Positions 8,525 through 16,493 of a stretch of DNA of 53,645 nucleotides are shown here, piece after piece. Location of the stretch: assembly GCA_902784805.1 (NCBI GenBank), contig CACZWD010000004.1:1-53645 (forward strand). The letters are read 5' to 3'. Source of the stretch: an uncultured Ruminococcus sp. Its GTDB lineage: Bacteria > Bacillota > Clostridia > RUG12999. The notes beneath the pieces are model-generated. The model worked only from the letters and a program-made list of their open reading frames with translations, ran no database searches and had not been told where the DNA came from. Position 1 is the first letter of the stretch; the number at the start of each line of letters is the position of its first letter. The translations under genes were made by a program, and so were the position numbers.

Positions 8525-10276
8525 ATGCCTTTTGATGCTGTAACAGTCGGCTGCGTTGCCGATGAGCTTAACAATTTACTTTCGGACGGAAGAATTGATA
8601 AAATATATATGCCTTCACGAAGCGATATAATCCTCGCCATACGCGCTCACGGCGAAAACTTAAAGCTTCTTTTAAGCTGTAATCCGTCCTTTCCTAGAGT
8701 GCATATAACAAAAACCGCAAGAGAAAATCCCGTTACACCTCCCGGTTTTTGTATGCTTCTCAGAAAACATCTTATAAACGGTAAAATAATAATGATTTCA
8801 TCTCCGCGGGGCGAAAGAATTATCGAGCTTATAATTGAGTGCAGAAACGAGCTTGGTGATACGGTACGCAAAAAACTTATTGCGGAGCTTTTCGGCAAAA
8901 ACAGTAATATTATTCTGCTTCACGAAAACGGAGTCATAGCGGATTGCGTAAGGCATATTGACAACAGTATAAGCCGTGAACGCATAGTCCTGCCCGGACT
9001 CCAGTATTTTCCTCCCCCTCCGCAGGAAAAAATAAAGCCGGAAAATGTTACGCCCGAAATTGTAAAAAATCTGATTTCAAAAACCGACCCTACAAAAAAA
9101 GCCGACAGCTTTATTCTTGAAAATTTTTCGGGAGTATCTCCTCTTATATGCCGTGAAATCGTTTATCTGTGGGGTGCCGATACCGATATGACGGTAGGCT
9201 CAAAAAAAGGGCTTGCGGAGGCAATATGCTTTTATATGGATAAACTGTCAAAAAAGAAGTTCAGCCCCGTCACTCTGTGGGATAAAAGCGGAAAACCGGT
9301 TGACTTTTCCTGCATAGAAATAAGACAGTACGGCAGCTCGCTTAAATCGGAAAAAGCCGGATATTTATGCATGGCGCTCGGTGATTTTTTTAATGAAAAG
9401 GAAAGAAAAAATATCTTACACGAAAAGGCGGGTTCGCTTTTAAAAACCGTAGAAACCCTGCTTGCGCGCTGCTGGAAAAAAGCGTCCTTACAGGAAGAAA
9501 GCATACTTTCAGGCAAGGGCTGTGAAAAATATAAGGTCAAAGGCGACCTTATTGTTTCAAACATATACAAGCTGAAAAAAGGTGATAAAAGCCTTGTTAC
9601 GGAAAATTTTTACGCCGAGCCTCCGGAAACGATAACAATTTCTCTTGACGAAAACCTTTCTCCCCCGGAAAACGCGCAAAAATATTACCGCAGATACAAT
9701 AAGCTTAAAAACACAGCGGAAAAAGCCGCGGTGCAGTATGAGCTTTCGCTTGAAGATATAAAATATCTTGAAAGCGTGCAAACCGCGCTTATACAATGTG
9801 ATGATTTATCCGTGATTTCCGAAATACGTGATGAGCTTGAAAGCCTCGGATATATAAAAGCAAACCGCGGAAAAAACAAAAAATCGTCAAAATCGTCCCC
9901 TGCGTTGCCCGCTGAATTTTTAAGCAGCGACGGATTCACAATTTATGTCGGAAAAAACAACCGTCAAAACGATTATCTGACGCTTAAAATGTCCTCGTCA
10001 AAGGATATATGGTTTCATACAAAAGGGTTCCCCGGCTCACATACCGTTATATCCTGCGCGGGAAAAGAGGTGCCCGACAGAACGCTCGAAGAAGCTGCCT
10101 GCCTTGCGGCGTACTATTCCAAGGCAAGAGGCTCGGCTCAGATTGCCGTTGATTACTGTCCCGTAAAAAATGTTAAAAAGCCAAACGGTGCCAAGCCCGG
10201 TATGGTCATTTACGAAAACTACAATACAGCTTATGTTACGCCCGATGAGGATAAAATTAAAAACATGAGAAAATAG
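8525..10276 (+). CDS. rqcH: Rqc2-type ribosome quality-control factor RqcH (NFACT/FbpA family)
   Basis: Binds stalled 50S subunits with peptidyl-tRNA and directs poly-alanine tailing of the nascent chain for degradation. The 583 residues have the NFACT order: NFACT-N from residue 1 (MPFDAVTVGCVADELN; PPGFCMLLRKHL near 77; LIAELFGKNSNIIL near 118), helix-hairpin-helix (about 180-230), a long coiled coil (about 300-430, with AQKYYRRYNKLKN near 388), and the C-terminal NFACT-R domain (DGFTIYVGKNNRQND near 472, then KDIWFHTKGFPGSH near 495). Older annotations call it fibronectin-binding protein A. Single gene with its own promoter and followed by a hairpin. Confidence 0.95.
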   Translation: MPFDAVTVGCVADELNNLLSDGRIDKIYMPSRSDIILAIRAHGENLKLLLSCNPSFPRVHITKTARENPVTPPGFCMLLRKHLINGKIIMISSPRGERIIELIIECRNELGDTVRKKLIAELFGKNSNIILLHENGVIADCVRHIDNSISRERIVLPGLQYFPPPPQEKIKPENVTPEIVKNLISKTDPTKKADSFILENFSGVSPLICREIVYLWGADTDMTVGSKKGLAEAICFYMDKLSKKKFSPVTLWDKSGKPVDFSCIEIRQYGSSLKSEKAGYLCMALGDFFNEKERKNILHEKAGSLLKTVETLLARCWKKASLQEESILSGKGCEKYKVKGDLIVSNIYKLKKGDKSLVTENFYAEPPETITISLDENLSPPENAQKYYRRYNKLKNTAEKAAVQYELSLEDIKYLESVQTALIQCDDLSVISEIRDELESLGYIKANRGKNKKSSKSSPALPAEFLSSDGFTIYVGKNNRQNDYLTLKMSSSKDIWFHTKGFPGSHTVISCAGKEVPDRTLEEAACLAAYYSKARGSAQIAVDYCPVKNVKKPNGAKPGMVIYENYNTAYVTPDEDKIKNMRK

Positions 10277-10278
10277 AC

Positions 10279-10311
10279 TATCGGCAGTTTCTTTTAAAAA
10301 AACTGCCGATA
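10279..10311. terminator. Hairpin after rqcH
   Basis: Perfect 12-bp arms (10279-10290 with 10300-10311) around a 9-nt loop, starting TATCGGCAG. No good T-run on either side, so it is a weak or bidirectional terminator between convergent rqcH and the folate gene. Confidence 0.55.
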
Positions 10312-10402
10312 ATTTAAACGTGAAAATACTATTTTGCCAGCATCCAAGTTTTTCCTAAAAAATCAACACTTAATAAATTTGTGTCACAATGTAAAACTCA
10401 AA

Positions 10403-12148
10403 TTAATTCATAAAATCTTTATAAATATAAAGTGAGCCGCAGATTACTGTTAAATCCGCATTTTCAGTGTATTTTAAAGCTTTTTTTATATTTTTAAAAG
10501 CTTTTGCGCAGATGCCGCACCCTTCCGCGATTTTCACAAGATTTTCCGCTTTTTCGCTTCTTTCGTTATTCATAACCTCTGTAAAGCAGAACACCCCATC
10601 AAGCTCCGAAAGCAAGGTGAGTGATGATTTTATATCTTTATCATTCATTGAAGCCATTATTATATGTGGTTTTATATCCGGATAGTACCTTTTTATATTT
10701 TCGACAAGTTTTTTTACACCGTCGGGATTATGCGCGCCGTCATAAATAATTTTTTCACCGATTTTTTCAAATCTGCCGGGATTTTTGGCGTTTTCAAGTC
10801 CGTAAACAATATACTTGTTTTCAATACCTAACACTTTTGCCGCCTTTACGGCAAGCGCCGCGTTTTCAAGCTGGTTTATTCCGCCGAGCGATAACCTTGC
10901 TTTTATCTCTCCGTCATCATATAATTCATAAATATCTTTATAACTTACGGCGGACGGAGTTTTGGAAAAATAAATCTTGCAGCCGAGCTTTTCTGCGCTT
11001 TCCGTAATTACCGCTTTTGCTTCGGAAAACTGTTCCGCGCAAACGACCGGACAGCCTTTTTTTATAATGCCCGCTTTTTCCGAGGCAATTTTCGCGATTG
11101 TATTTCCGAGATATTCCGTATGGTCAATATCAATATGGGTAATAACCGCTAAAATATTACGTTTTATAACATTTGTCGCGTCAAGCCTGCCGCCAAGCCC
11201 CGTTTCAAGCACAACATAATCACATTTTTTCTCCGCGAAAAAAATAAATGCCGCCGCTGTCCATATTTCAAATTGAGTCGGATAATCGCCTGTTTTTTCT
11301 TTTACTTTATCCGTTACGGCTTCTATGCGCTTCAAAAGAACGTCAAGCTCGCTGTCCGCAATATCGTTGCCGTCAATACTTATCCTCTCATTTACCTTTA
11401 TCATATTAGGAGAAATATATTTTCCGGTCCTGTGCCCTGCCTCCGTAAACATAGTCTGCAAAAAAGCAGCGACAGAGCCTTTGCCGTTTGTTCCCGCTAT
11501 ATGAATACATTTAAGCATATCCTGCGGGTTTCCGAATTCTTCAAGCAAAGCCGATATTCTTTCAAGTCCCGGTTTTGTAACAGTCTGAAAGCTGTTCGCG
11601 TAGTTTTTAAAACTGATGTAAACTTCTCTTTCAAAAAGCGGAAGAACTTTTTTACCTATAATCATTACAAAAAATTTTAAAACGGTTTTTAAAATTTCAG
11701 GTAAAATTCTGACAGTAATCCCCGCTTTATATGACGGAAAATAACTGTATGCGGTTAAAATATATGTCGTAAAAAATATGCTTATAATGAAAAGAACAAG
11801 AGCGCAAAAAACAGCCCTTAAAACATACCTATAACCATCAAAGCTTTTTTTATAAAAAAACACGCCAAGTAAAAAGCCTTCCGCAAACTCTGTTAAGGTA
11901 AGCCATGGAATCCACGCCCCGCTCGGCGCAAGAAAAACATTAAGTATGTCACCGAATGCTGCCGAAAAACCACCTGCAAACGGACCGAAAAGCGCTCCGC
12001 ATATAAACACGGATATAAATTTTGTGGGAAATTTAAGGACATTTCCTATTCTGAACGTACCGAAAACAGCAAGAACAGCCGTAACCGCCGTAAGCATAGC
12101 AATAAAACAAAGCTGCTTTGCCGAATAGATTTTTCTTTCTTTTGACAT
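10403..12148 (-). CDS. Fusion of folate ECF transporter S component (FolT) and folylpolyglutamate synthase (FolC)
   Basis: A single open frame of 581 aa that joins two normally separate proteins. Residues 1 to about 180 form a six-helix ECF S-component of the FolT type (FIAMLTAVTAVLAVFGTFRI; FPTKFISVFICGALFGPFAGG-like motif). From about 190 a FolC/Mur-ligase domain follows directly: KPGLERISALLEEFGNPQ, P-loop IAGTNGKGS with Lys223, VLETGLGGRLDATNV, and HIDIDHTEYLGNTI, plus the C-terminal glutamate-ligase domain (YDGAHNPDG). Start ATG at 12148 is set by GAAAGGG 7 nt upstream; the frame stays open 44 codons further but those cross the riboswitch. The enzyme would sit at the inner face of the membrane and glutamylate incoming folate. 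THF riboswitch upstream. A missed frameshift is unlikely because the frame is continuous. Confidence 0.92.
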   Translation of the reverse strand: MSKERKIYSAKQLCFIAMLTAVTAVLAVFGTFRIGNVLKFPTKFISVFICGALFGPFAGGFSAAFGDILNVFLAPSGAWIPWLTLTEFAEGFLLGVFFYKKSFDGYRYVLRAVFCALVLFIISIFFTTYILTAYSYFPSYKAGITVRILPEILKTVLKFFVMIIGKKVLPLFEREVYISFKNYANSFQTVTKPGLERISALLEEFGNPQDMLKCIHIAGTNGKGSVAAFLQTMFTEAGHRTGKYISPNMIKVNERISIDGNDIADSELDVLLKRIEAVTDKVKEKTGDYPTQFEIWTAAAFIFFAEKKCDYVVLETGLGGRLDATNVIKRNILAVITHIDIDHTEYLGNTIAKIASEKAGIIKKGCPVVCAEQFSEAKAVITESAEKLGCKIYFSKTPSAVSYKDIYELYDDGEIKARLSLGGINQLENAALAVKAAKVLGIENKYIVYGLENAKNPGRFEKIGEKIIYDGAHNPDGVKKLVENIKRYYPDIKPHIIMASMNDKDIKSSLTLLSELDGVFCFTEVMNNERSEKAENLVKIAEGCGICAKAFKNIKKALKYTENADLTVICGSLYIYKDFMN

Positions 12149-12210
12149 AAAAAAACCCTTTCTGTAATTTGTTTTCGCTACAAAAAGGCTCAAAAAAAGA
12201 GTATTTTTAT

Positions 12211-12323
12211 AGCAGCGGAATGCGGCGGTAAAATCGCTGATAAACTTTTTTGCCCGATTATCAATTCGTACAAAAGGCAACTTCCCGTCCTTTTGTCACT
12301 GTCGCTTTACAGCCTACTCTGCT
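12211..12323 (-). ncRNA. Tetrahydrofolate riboswitch
   Basis: On the minus strand the RNA shows P1 AGCAG/CTGCT (12323-12319 with 12215-12211), the conserved GAGTAG, P2 in which GGC and GTAAA pair with TTTAC and GCC, P3 ACAAAAGG/CCTTTTGT (12296-12289 with 12277-12270) capped by the hallmark loop GGGAAGTTG, then CGAA, a further hairpin TGATAA/TTATCA, and the 3' CGCATTCCGCT segment. This is the architecture of the THF-I class found ahead of folT and folate genes in Firmicutes. It lies 63 nt before the FolT-FolC start and begins about 7-8 nt after the predicted transcription start. Confidence 0.9.
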
Positions 12324-12336
12324 TTTTTATATAAAT

Positions 12337-12365
12337 ATTATATACTTTTTGCAACAATATGTCAA
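12337..12365 (-). promoter_or_regulatory. Consensus sigma-A promoter of the FolT-FolC transcript
   Basis: TTGACA (12365-12360), 17-bp spacer, TATAAT (12342-12337) on the minus strand; transcription would start near 12330, just before riboswitch helix P1. Confidence 0.85.
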
Positions 12366-12374
12366 TAATATTTA

Positions 12375-12403
12375 TTGACAAAATTGCGATAAAGATTTAT
12401 AAT
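12375..12403 (+). promoter_or_regulatory. Consensus sigma-A promoter of the YibE/F-like gene
   Basis: TTGACA (12375-12380), 17-bp spacer, TATAAT (12398-12403). Its -35 box is 9 bp from the -35 of the opposite FolT-FolC promoter, so the two polymerases would compete for the same stretch. Confidence 0.85.
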
Positions 12404-12436
12404 AAAATTATAAACTTTTTTAAAGGGACTGATATT

Positions 12437-13585
12437 TTGAAACGCAAAAGAATTATCATTTATGTAATTACCGTTATAATTTCTGCTTTATATTTGTTTT
12501 TCGGGCATACATATACCGCAAACGGAATTAAAGTTTTTTCTACTACGAAAATTACAAAAACTGAGGAAATAAATAATAACATAACCGAAGAAACAGGTAT
12601 TAAAGCCGAGCCTGATAAAAGAATATATTTTGAAAGCACCGCGTTAAGCCGCGAAAACAAGGGCGAAAAAATAAAGGGAGTTCAGCTTATCGATGGCTAT
12701 ATGTCGGGCATATCGAAGCCTGTAAATAAAGGCGATACGGTATATCTTTACTATTCAAACGAGGGCGATTTTTCAGGCAGCTGGATATTTGCCGATTATG
12801 ACAGACTCGGAAAGCTTATATGGCTTGCGTTTATTTTTTTCGCGGCTCTAATACTTTTCGGCAGAATGCAGGGCTTTAACACAATTGTTTCACTTTCTCT
12901 CACCTGCGCAGGAGTTGTATGGGTGTTTATTCCCGCTGTCATAACCTGTAAAAATGTGTATTTCTGGGCTGTTACAACCTGCGTTTTTACTATCGTTATG
13001 ACACTTATTATTGTATATGGCATAAACAAAAAATCAATCGCCGCAGCACTCGGCTGCTTTTCGGGACTTTTTACCGCCGGCTTTATTACCGTTATTATGG
13101 ATAGAATAATGAAGCTCAGCGGATATTTAAGCGAAGACCATTATTATCTCACACGCCTTGGCATAAACATTCGGGCTGTGATTTTCGGCGCGATAATAAT
13201 AGGCGCTGTCGGAGCCATAATGGATATTTCTATTTCTATTTCCTCGGCACTTTTTGAAGTCCGCGAAAAAGCGGAAAGTATTACACCCTCCGATATTATA
13301 AAATCAGGTTTTAATATCGGCAGAGATATCCTCGGCACAATGTCAAACACTCTTATTCTCGCATATATAGGAAGCTCGCTTTCAGTAATACTTGTGCTTA
13401 TAATTTACAGCGCTTCGCCGCTTGAGCTTTTAAACCGTGAAAGAGTTATCGTAGAGCTTTTGCAGTCACTTGTTGGAATAATAGCGATTCTCGCAACAAT
13501 TCCGCTTACCTCGGTTATCTGCGGACTTTTCTACGGGGGTAAAAATGAAAGTATGTATCTCTTACTGCACGGCAGCGATGATTAA
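12437..13585 (+). CDS. YibE/F-family multipass membrane protein
   Basis: 382 residues with an N-terminal anchor (IIIYVITVIISALYLFFG), an extracytoplasmic segment of about 110 residues including GDTVYLYYSNEGDFSGSWIF, then about seven membrane helices ending near SVICGLFYGG. The layout and the central GAIIIGAVGAIMDISISISS stretch fit the YibE/F family, whose function is not established. Start is taken as TTG at 12437 with AAAGGGA 8 nt before it; an in-frame ATG at 12359 lies upstream of the promoter and has no ribosome site. Single gene; a strong hairpin follows the stop. Confidence 0.8.
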   Translation: MKRKRIIIYVITVIISALYLFFGHTYTANGIKVFSTTKITKTEEINNNITEETGIKAEPDKRIYFESTALSRENKGEKIKGVQLIDGYMSGISKPVNKGDTVYLYYSNEGDFSGSWIFADYDRLGKLIWLAFIFFAALILFGRMQGFNTIVSLSLTCAGVVWVFIPAVITCKNVYFWAVTTCVFTIVMTLIIVYGINKKSIAAALGCFSGLFTAGFITVIMDRIMKLSGYLSEDHYYLTRLGINIRAVIFGAIIIGAVGAIMDISISISSALFEVREKAESITPSDIIKSGFNIGRDILGTMSNTLILAYIGSSLSVILVLIIYSASPLELLNRERVIVELLQSLVGIIAILATIPLTSVICGLFYGGKNESMYLLLHGSDD

Positions 13586-13592
13586 AATAAGA

Positions 13593-13615
13593 AAATCCAC
13601 CTTTTGGGTGGATTT
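13593..13615. terminator. Bidirectional terminator
   Basis: AAATCCACC and GGTGGATTT pair over a TTTTG loop between the convergent YibE/F-like and xerD-like genes. The 3' arm ends in TTT on both strands. Confidence 0.7.
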
Positions 13616-13652
13616 AATGTTAAAATTTATCAAAAAATAGGCATAAATACCC

Positions 13653-14546
13653 CTACTTTATCTTTGCGCGCGGGTGAGCGCTTGCGTAAACCTCTTTTAT
13701 ATGCATGTCCAACATTTTTTTATAAAGCGCTGAAGTTGATTGGCTGCTGTTTCCAAGCATAAGCTGCACATCTTTCATTTTAGTGCCGTTTTCAAGCATA
13801 TGTACAGCAAAGGTATGTCTTACGCTATGTGGAGTGATATCCGACTTTATGTTTGCTTTTTCTTTATATGTTTTAAGTATCTTCCAAAAGCCCTGCCTTG
13901 TGAGAGGTTGTCCGTTTAAATTAAGAAACAGCTCCGATGCCTGTGACACCACGAGCTGCTTGTTTCTTGCGTTTTTAATGTATCTCGAAACCGCAAACAC
14001 CGCCATATTCCCCATAGGAACAGCTCGTCTTTTACTCCCCTTGCCGCAGATTATAAATTCATTTTCAAGGTCAACCTCATCAATTTTCAGGCTTATAAGC
14101 TCCGATACTTTAATCCCCGTTGCGTACAAAAGCTCAAGCATCGCTTTATCCCGATAACCTTTGAAATCAACCGTTTTCGGACACTCAAGAAGAAATTTAA
14201 TTTCCTCCTGCGTCATAATACTTATTATGTGCTCCTCATTTTTCGGTACTTCAAGTCCGACAGTAGGATCCTGCTCGATATATCCGGAAATAAGAGCGAA
14301 ATTATAGAAGGAATGCATAGATACGACGCCTCTTGTAATTGATGCCGCTGCTTTGTTTGCCCTTTGCATATGTACAACATAAGTTATAAGAATTGATTTT
14401 GTAACATCGCAAAGGTCAAAAACACCGATATCAGTAAGGTATTCTTCAAGCCTTTTTATATCACGAAGATATGAATCGACTGTATTTTTTGACAAATGCT
14501 TTTCTTCACTTAAATATGTAATATATTTTGATAAAAGCCTCGTCAC
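13653..14546 (-). CDS. XerD-like tyrosine recombinase with altered catalytic residues
   Basis: 297 residues with the XerC/D fold: SAM-like N-terminal domain (LSKNTVDSYLRDIKRLEEYL, about 18-37) and catalytic domain from about 110. It aligns along its length with XerD, including LTRQGFWKILK and the C-terminal HPRA. Of the six catalytic positions, Lys172, His240, Arg243 and Tyr275 are kept, but the first Arg is Lys146 (YATGIKVSEL where XerD has GLRVSEL) and the last His is Asn266 (LGNSS for LGHSS). Start is GTG at 14546, 7 nt after AAGGAGG. It lies 17 nt after spoIIM, as xerD does in many sporulating Firmicutes. Either activity is reduced or the protein has a non-catalytic role; an intact paralogue is at 37170-38141. 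Confidence 0.88.
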   Translation of the reverse strand: MTRLLSKYITYLSEEKHLSKNTVDSYLRDIKRLEEYLTDIGVFDLCDVTKSILITYVVHMQRANKAAASITRGVVSMHSFYNFALISGYIEQDPTVGLEVPKNEEHIISIMTQEEIKFLLECPKTVDFKGYRDKAMLELLYATGIKVSELISLKIDEVDLENEFIICGKGSKRRAVPMGNMAVFAVSRYIKNARNKQLVVSQASELFLNLNGQPLTRQGFWKILKTYKEKANIKSDITPHSVRHTFAVHMLENGTKMKDVQLMLGNSSQSTSALYKKMLDMHIKEVYASAHPRAKIK

Positions 14547-14563
14547 ATGCCTTCCTCCTTTCT

Positions 14564-15151
14564 TTAAATATATAAAACAAACAGCTTTAGAAGATTACCC
14601 GTTACAAAAGCATCGGTAACTGCTGCCACAACGCACACAAAAACAGAAACCGTAAAAAGCACGAAGTACTTATAAAAGACTTTATTGTTAATGTTTTTTC
14701 TCTCAAATTGTATTGCCTTTGCCGAAAGATAAAACATAAGCGGTAATAACAAAATATATTGCGGCAATATGCTCACCGCCGCAATACCAAGCCCCGTAAA
14801 CGCGTATGTATGCGAAAGCAATCCTACAGTATAACCCACAAGTGTACCTTTATAAATAACCACTATTCCGTCTGTAATAAGCTTAACAGACAATGATAAA
14901 AAACCGCTAAGCCATATCAGAACCGCAAAAACCATAACGGACAAAAGTGATTGTTTTGCCGTTATAAACGGATTATCTGCAAAATGCTCCGCCGAATACT
15001 TCATATTGCTTTTAAATGTTTCAATCTCACTTTGTGGTACTTTTACCGAAATAAACGCTCCGACCGTTACCCCAACAAGAAACAGTACGGCAAACAATAT
15101 AACCAAAGAAATATAATTCCTTTTAAAATTAAAAGCACCATTTAGCCTCAA
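14564..15151 (-). CDS. spoIIM: Stage II sporulation protein M
   Basis: Membrane scaffold of the engulfment complex that localises SpoIIP and SpoIID. About five hydrophobic helices (near 15-38, 68-92, 98-120, 128-150 and 165-190) and motifs such as LVGVTVGAF and GLGIAAVSILPQYILLLP are typical. I place the start at TTG 15151 (195 aa), because GGGGG sits 8 nt before it and the candidate sigma-E promoter at 15181-15209 would start RNA near 15174. The ATG eight codons upstream at 15175 would then be at the very 5' end of the transcript. xerD-like gene follows. Confidence 0.9.
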   Translation of the reverse strand: MRLNGAFNFKRNYISLVILFAVLFLVGVTVGAFISVKVPQSEIETFKSNMKYSAEHFADNPFITAKQSLLSVMVFAVLIWLSGFLSLSVKLITDGIVVIYKGTLVGYTVGLLSHTYAFTGLGIAAVSILPQYILLLPLMFYLSAKAIQFERKNINNKVFYKYFVLFTVSVFVCVVAAVTDAFVTGNLLKLFVLYI

Positions 15152-15180
15152 TGGTTTTTCCCCCTTTGTCCACATTTATA

Positions 15181-15209
15181 GTTATATGTAAAAAGAGGAA
15201 AAAATATGC
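15181..15209 (-). promoter_or_regulatory. Candidate sigma-E promoter of spoIIM
   Basis: GCATATT (15209-15203) fits KMATATT exactly; 14 bp later CATATAAC (15188-15181) fits CATACAMT at 6 of 8 positions. Spacing and sequence echo the site before bofA (5003-5031). Confidence 0.55.
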
Positions 15210-15500
15210 AACAATAACAAAATATCGAATAAAAAATTATGTTTAGCATATTTTATATTATACGACTTTTGGGGCATTTTGTCAAGGTATATATTACATT
15301 TTTTTTACAAAAAAGACCATTTTAAAACTTTTTGTTAAAAATGACCAAAAGAAGCAAAGCCTTATATAAAGCCAAAAAATAGAACAAAAAAATATAAGTT
15401 TAAACTTTCCACAACATATGGTACATGTGTTGTGGAAAATGCTCCATATGATGTGGAATTACAGTTAAGCATGTTTTTGTAAACAAAGTTTACATAAAAT
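15210..15500. other. Gene-free stretch between radical SAM gene and spoIIM
   Basis: Together with the spoIIM promoter this is a 325-bp non-coding gap. It is very AT-rich; the part near 15250-15270 contains a TATAAT on the minus strand without a convincing -35. The only clear structure is the inverted-repeat cluster at 15406-15456, described separately. No small open frame with a ribosome site was found. Confidence 0.6.
15406..15456. repeat. Inverted-repeat cluster of unknown role
   Basis: TTTCCACAACA (15406-15416) and its perfect complement TGTTGTGGAAA (15428-15438) enclose an 11-bp centre. A third element CCATATGATGTGG (15444-15456) matches the reverse complement of CCACAACATATGG (15409-15421) at 12 of 13 positions. 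It may be a regulator operator with three half-sites, or an RNA hairpin after the radical SAM gene; there is no adjoining T-run, so a simple terminator is unlikely. Confidence 0.75.
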
Positions 15501-16493
15501 TTAGTCAAATGTTACAAAAAAATTACAAAGTTTGTTATCCTCACAGACCTTCATTTTAATAGCATATTTTTCTTTAAAGTATAAAATATTACTTTTTTTA
15601 TTTCCTGTAACTTTGGATATCATGTTCCGCGGAGCAAAAACAGTAAAATTACGTCTGTTTTTTTCTACCTCCACTTCAATTTCATCACGCAAAACCCTTG
15701 ACAAAACAAGCTCGCCAAAACTGCTATGGTACGGTCCGTAAACTTTTTTTTCATTCACTATATCTGTCGATTGCAGCCCTATCCTTATAACATTAATGCC
15801 ACTTTGCATACATATTTTATAAATTTCACCGCTTACAAAAACAGCTTTTTCAAGGGAATATGGTTCATATTCGTTATGTATATATAAGTCATACAGCCTT
15901 GTGTTCTCAAGTATAATTGTAGGATATATTCTTGTATTATCTGGTTTAAGTTCGGCTATTTTCTTTGCGCTTATAATATCTTTTTCGGGATTACTCATAT
16001 AAAGTCCCGGCATTTGCTGTAAACCAAGCCTGAAAGCGCCGTAGCTTTTTATCAGCGTAGAGGCTTCAGCAACGCAGTGAGCATCGTGTCCCCTATTATT
16101 TGCCAAAAGCACCTCGTCATCCATAGACTGCACACCAAGCTCAATATCGCTCACGCCGTAATCCTCAAGATAATTTAAAATATGCGCGGAAATATAATCC
16201 GGTCTTGTAGAAAGACGGATTCCGTTTATTTTGCCCTTTTCCAGATACTCTGCGGCAATTGATAAGAGTTTTTTTTGTCGTGCTTCTTCAATTCCCGTAA
16301 AGCTTCCGCCGAAAAAGGCAATTTCAATATATCGTTCATCTTTTACCGAGTTGATTATGTTTTCAATCCGGTTTTTAATTTCATTTTCACTCTCTCGTCT
16401 TGTTATCCCTGTAATACGCTTCTGATTACAAAAACTGCAATCATGCGGGCAACCTTCGTGAGGAACGAAAATAGGAATATTAATATGTTTCAT
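15501..16493 (-). CDS. Radical SAM protein, Elp3-like fold, rnc-linked family
   Basis: 330 residues. The iron-sulfur motif CPHDCSFCNQ (Cys15, Cys19, Cys22) binds a [4Fe-4S] cluster and S-adenosylmethionine; EIAFFGGSFTG, IRLSTRPDYI and IELGVQSMDDEVL follow in the order seen in Elp3-type radical SAM enzymes, with a radical-SAM C-terminal extension after about 200. It lacks an acetyltransferase domain, so it is not Elp3 itself. The substrate is unknown. The gene overlaps the end of rnc by 14 bp, a linkage I recall from other Clostridia. No activity should be read from the name. Confidence 0.85.
   Translation of the reverse strand: MKHINIPIFVPHEGCPHDCSFCNQKRITGITRRESENEIKNRIENIINSVKDERYIEIAFFGGSFTGIEEARQKKLLSIAAEYLEKGKINGIRLSTRPDYISAHILNYLEDYGVSDIELGVQSMDDEVLLANNRGHDAHCVAEASTLIKSYGAFRLGLQQMPGLYMSNPEKDIISAKKIAELKPDNTRIYPTIILENTRLYDLYIHNEYEPYSLEKAVFVSGEIYKICMQSGINVIRIGLQSTDIVNEKKVYGPYHSSFGELVLSRVLRDEIEVEVEKNRRNFTVFAPRNMISKVTGNKKSNILYFKEKYAIKMKVCEDNKLCNFFVTFD

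Noticed and set aside
12149..12280. 44-codon N-terminal extension of the FolT-FolC fusion
   Set aside because: It would translate the THF riboswitch; the ribosome site and FolT similarity both point to ATG 12148.
12359..12436. Upstream ATG start for the YibE/F-like protein
   Set aside because: The ATG lies before the -35 box of the gene's promoter and has no ribosome site.
15406..15438. Intrinsic terminator for the radical SAM gene
   Set aside because: The palindrome is good but the nearest T-run on the minus strand is about 17 nt away.
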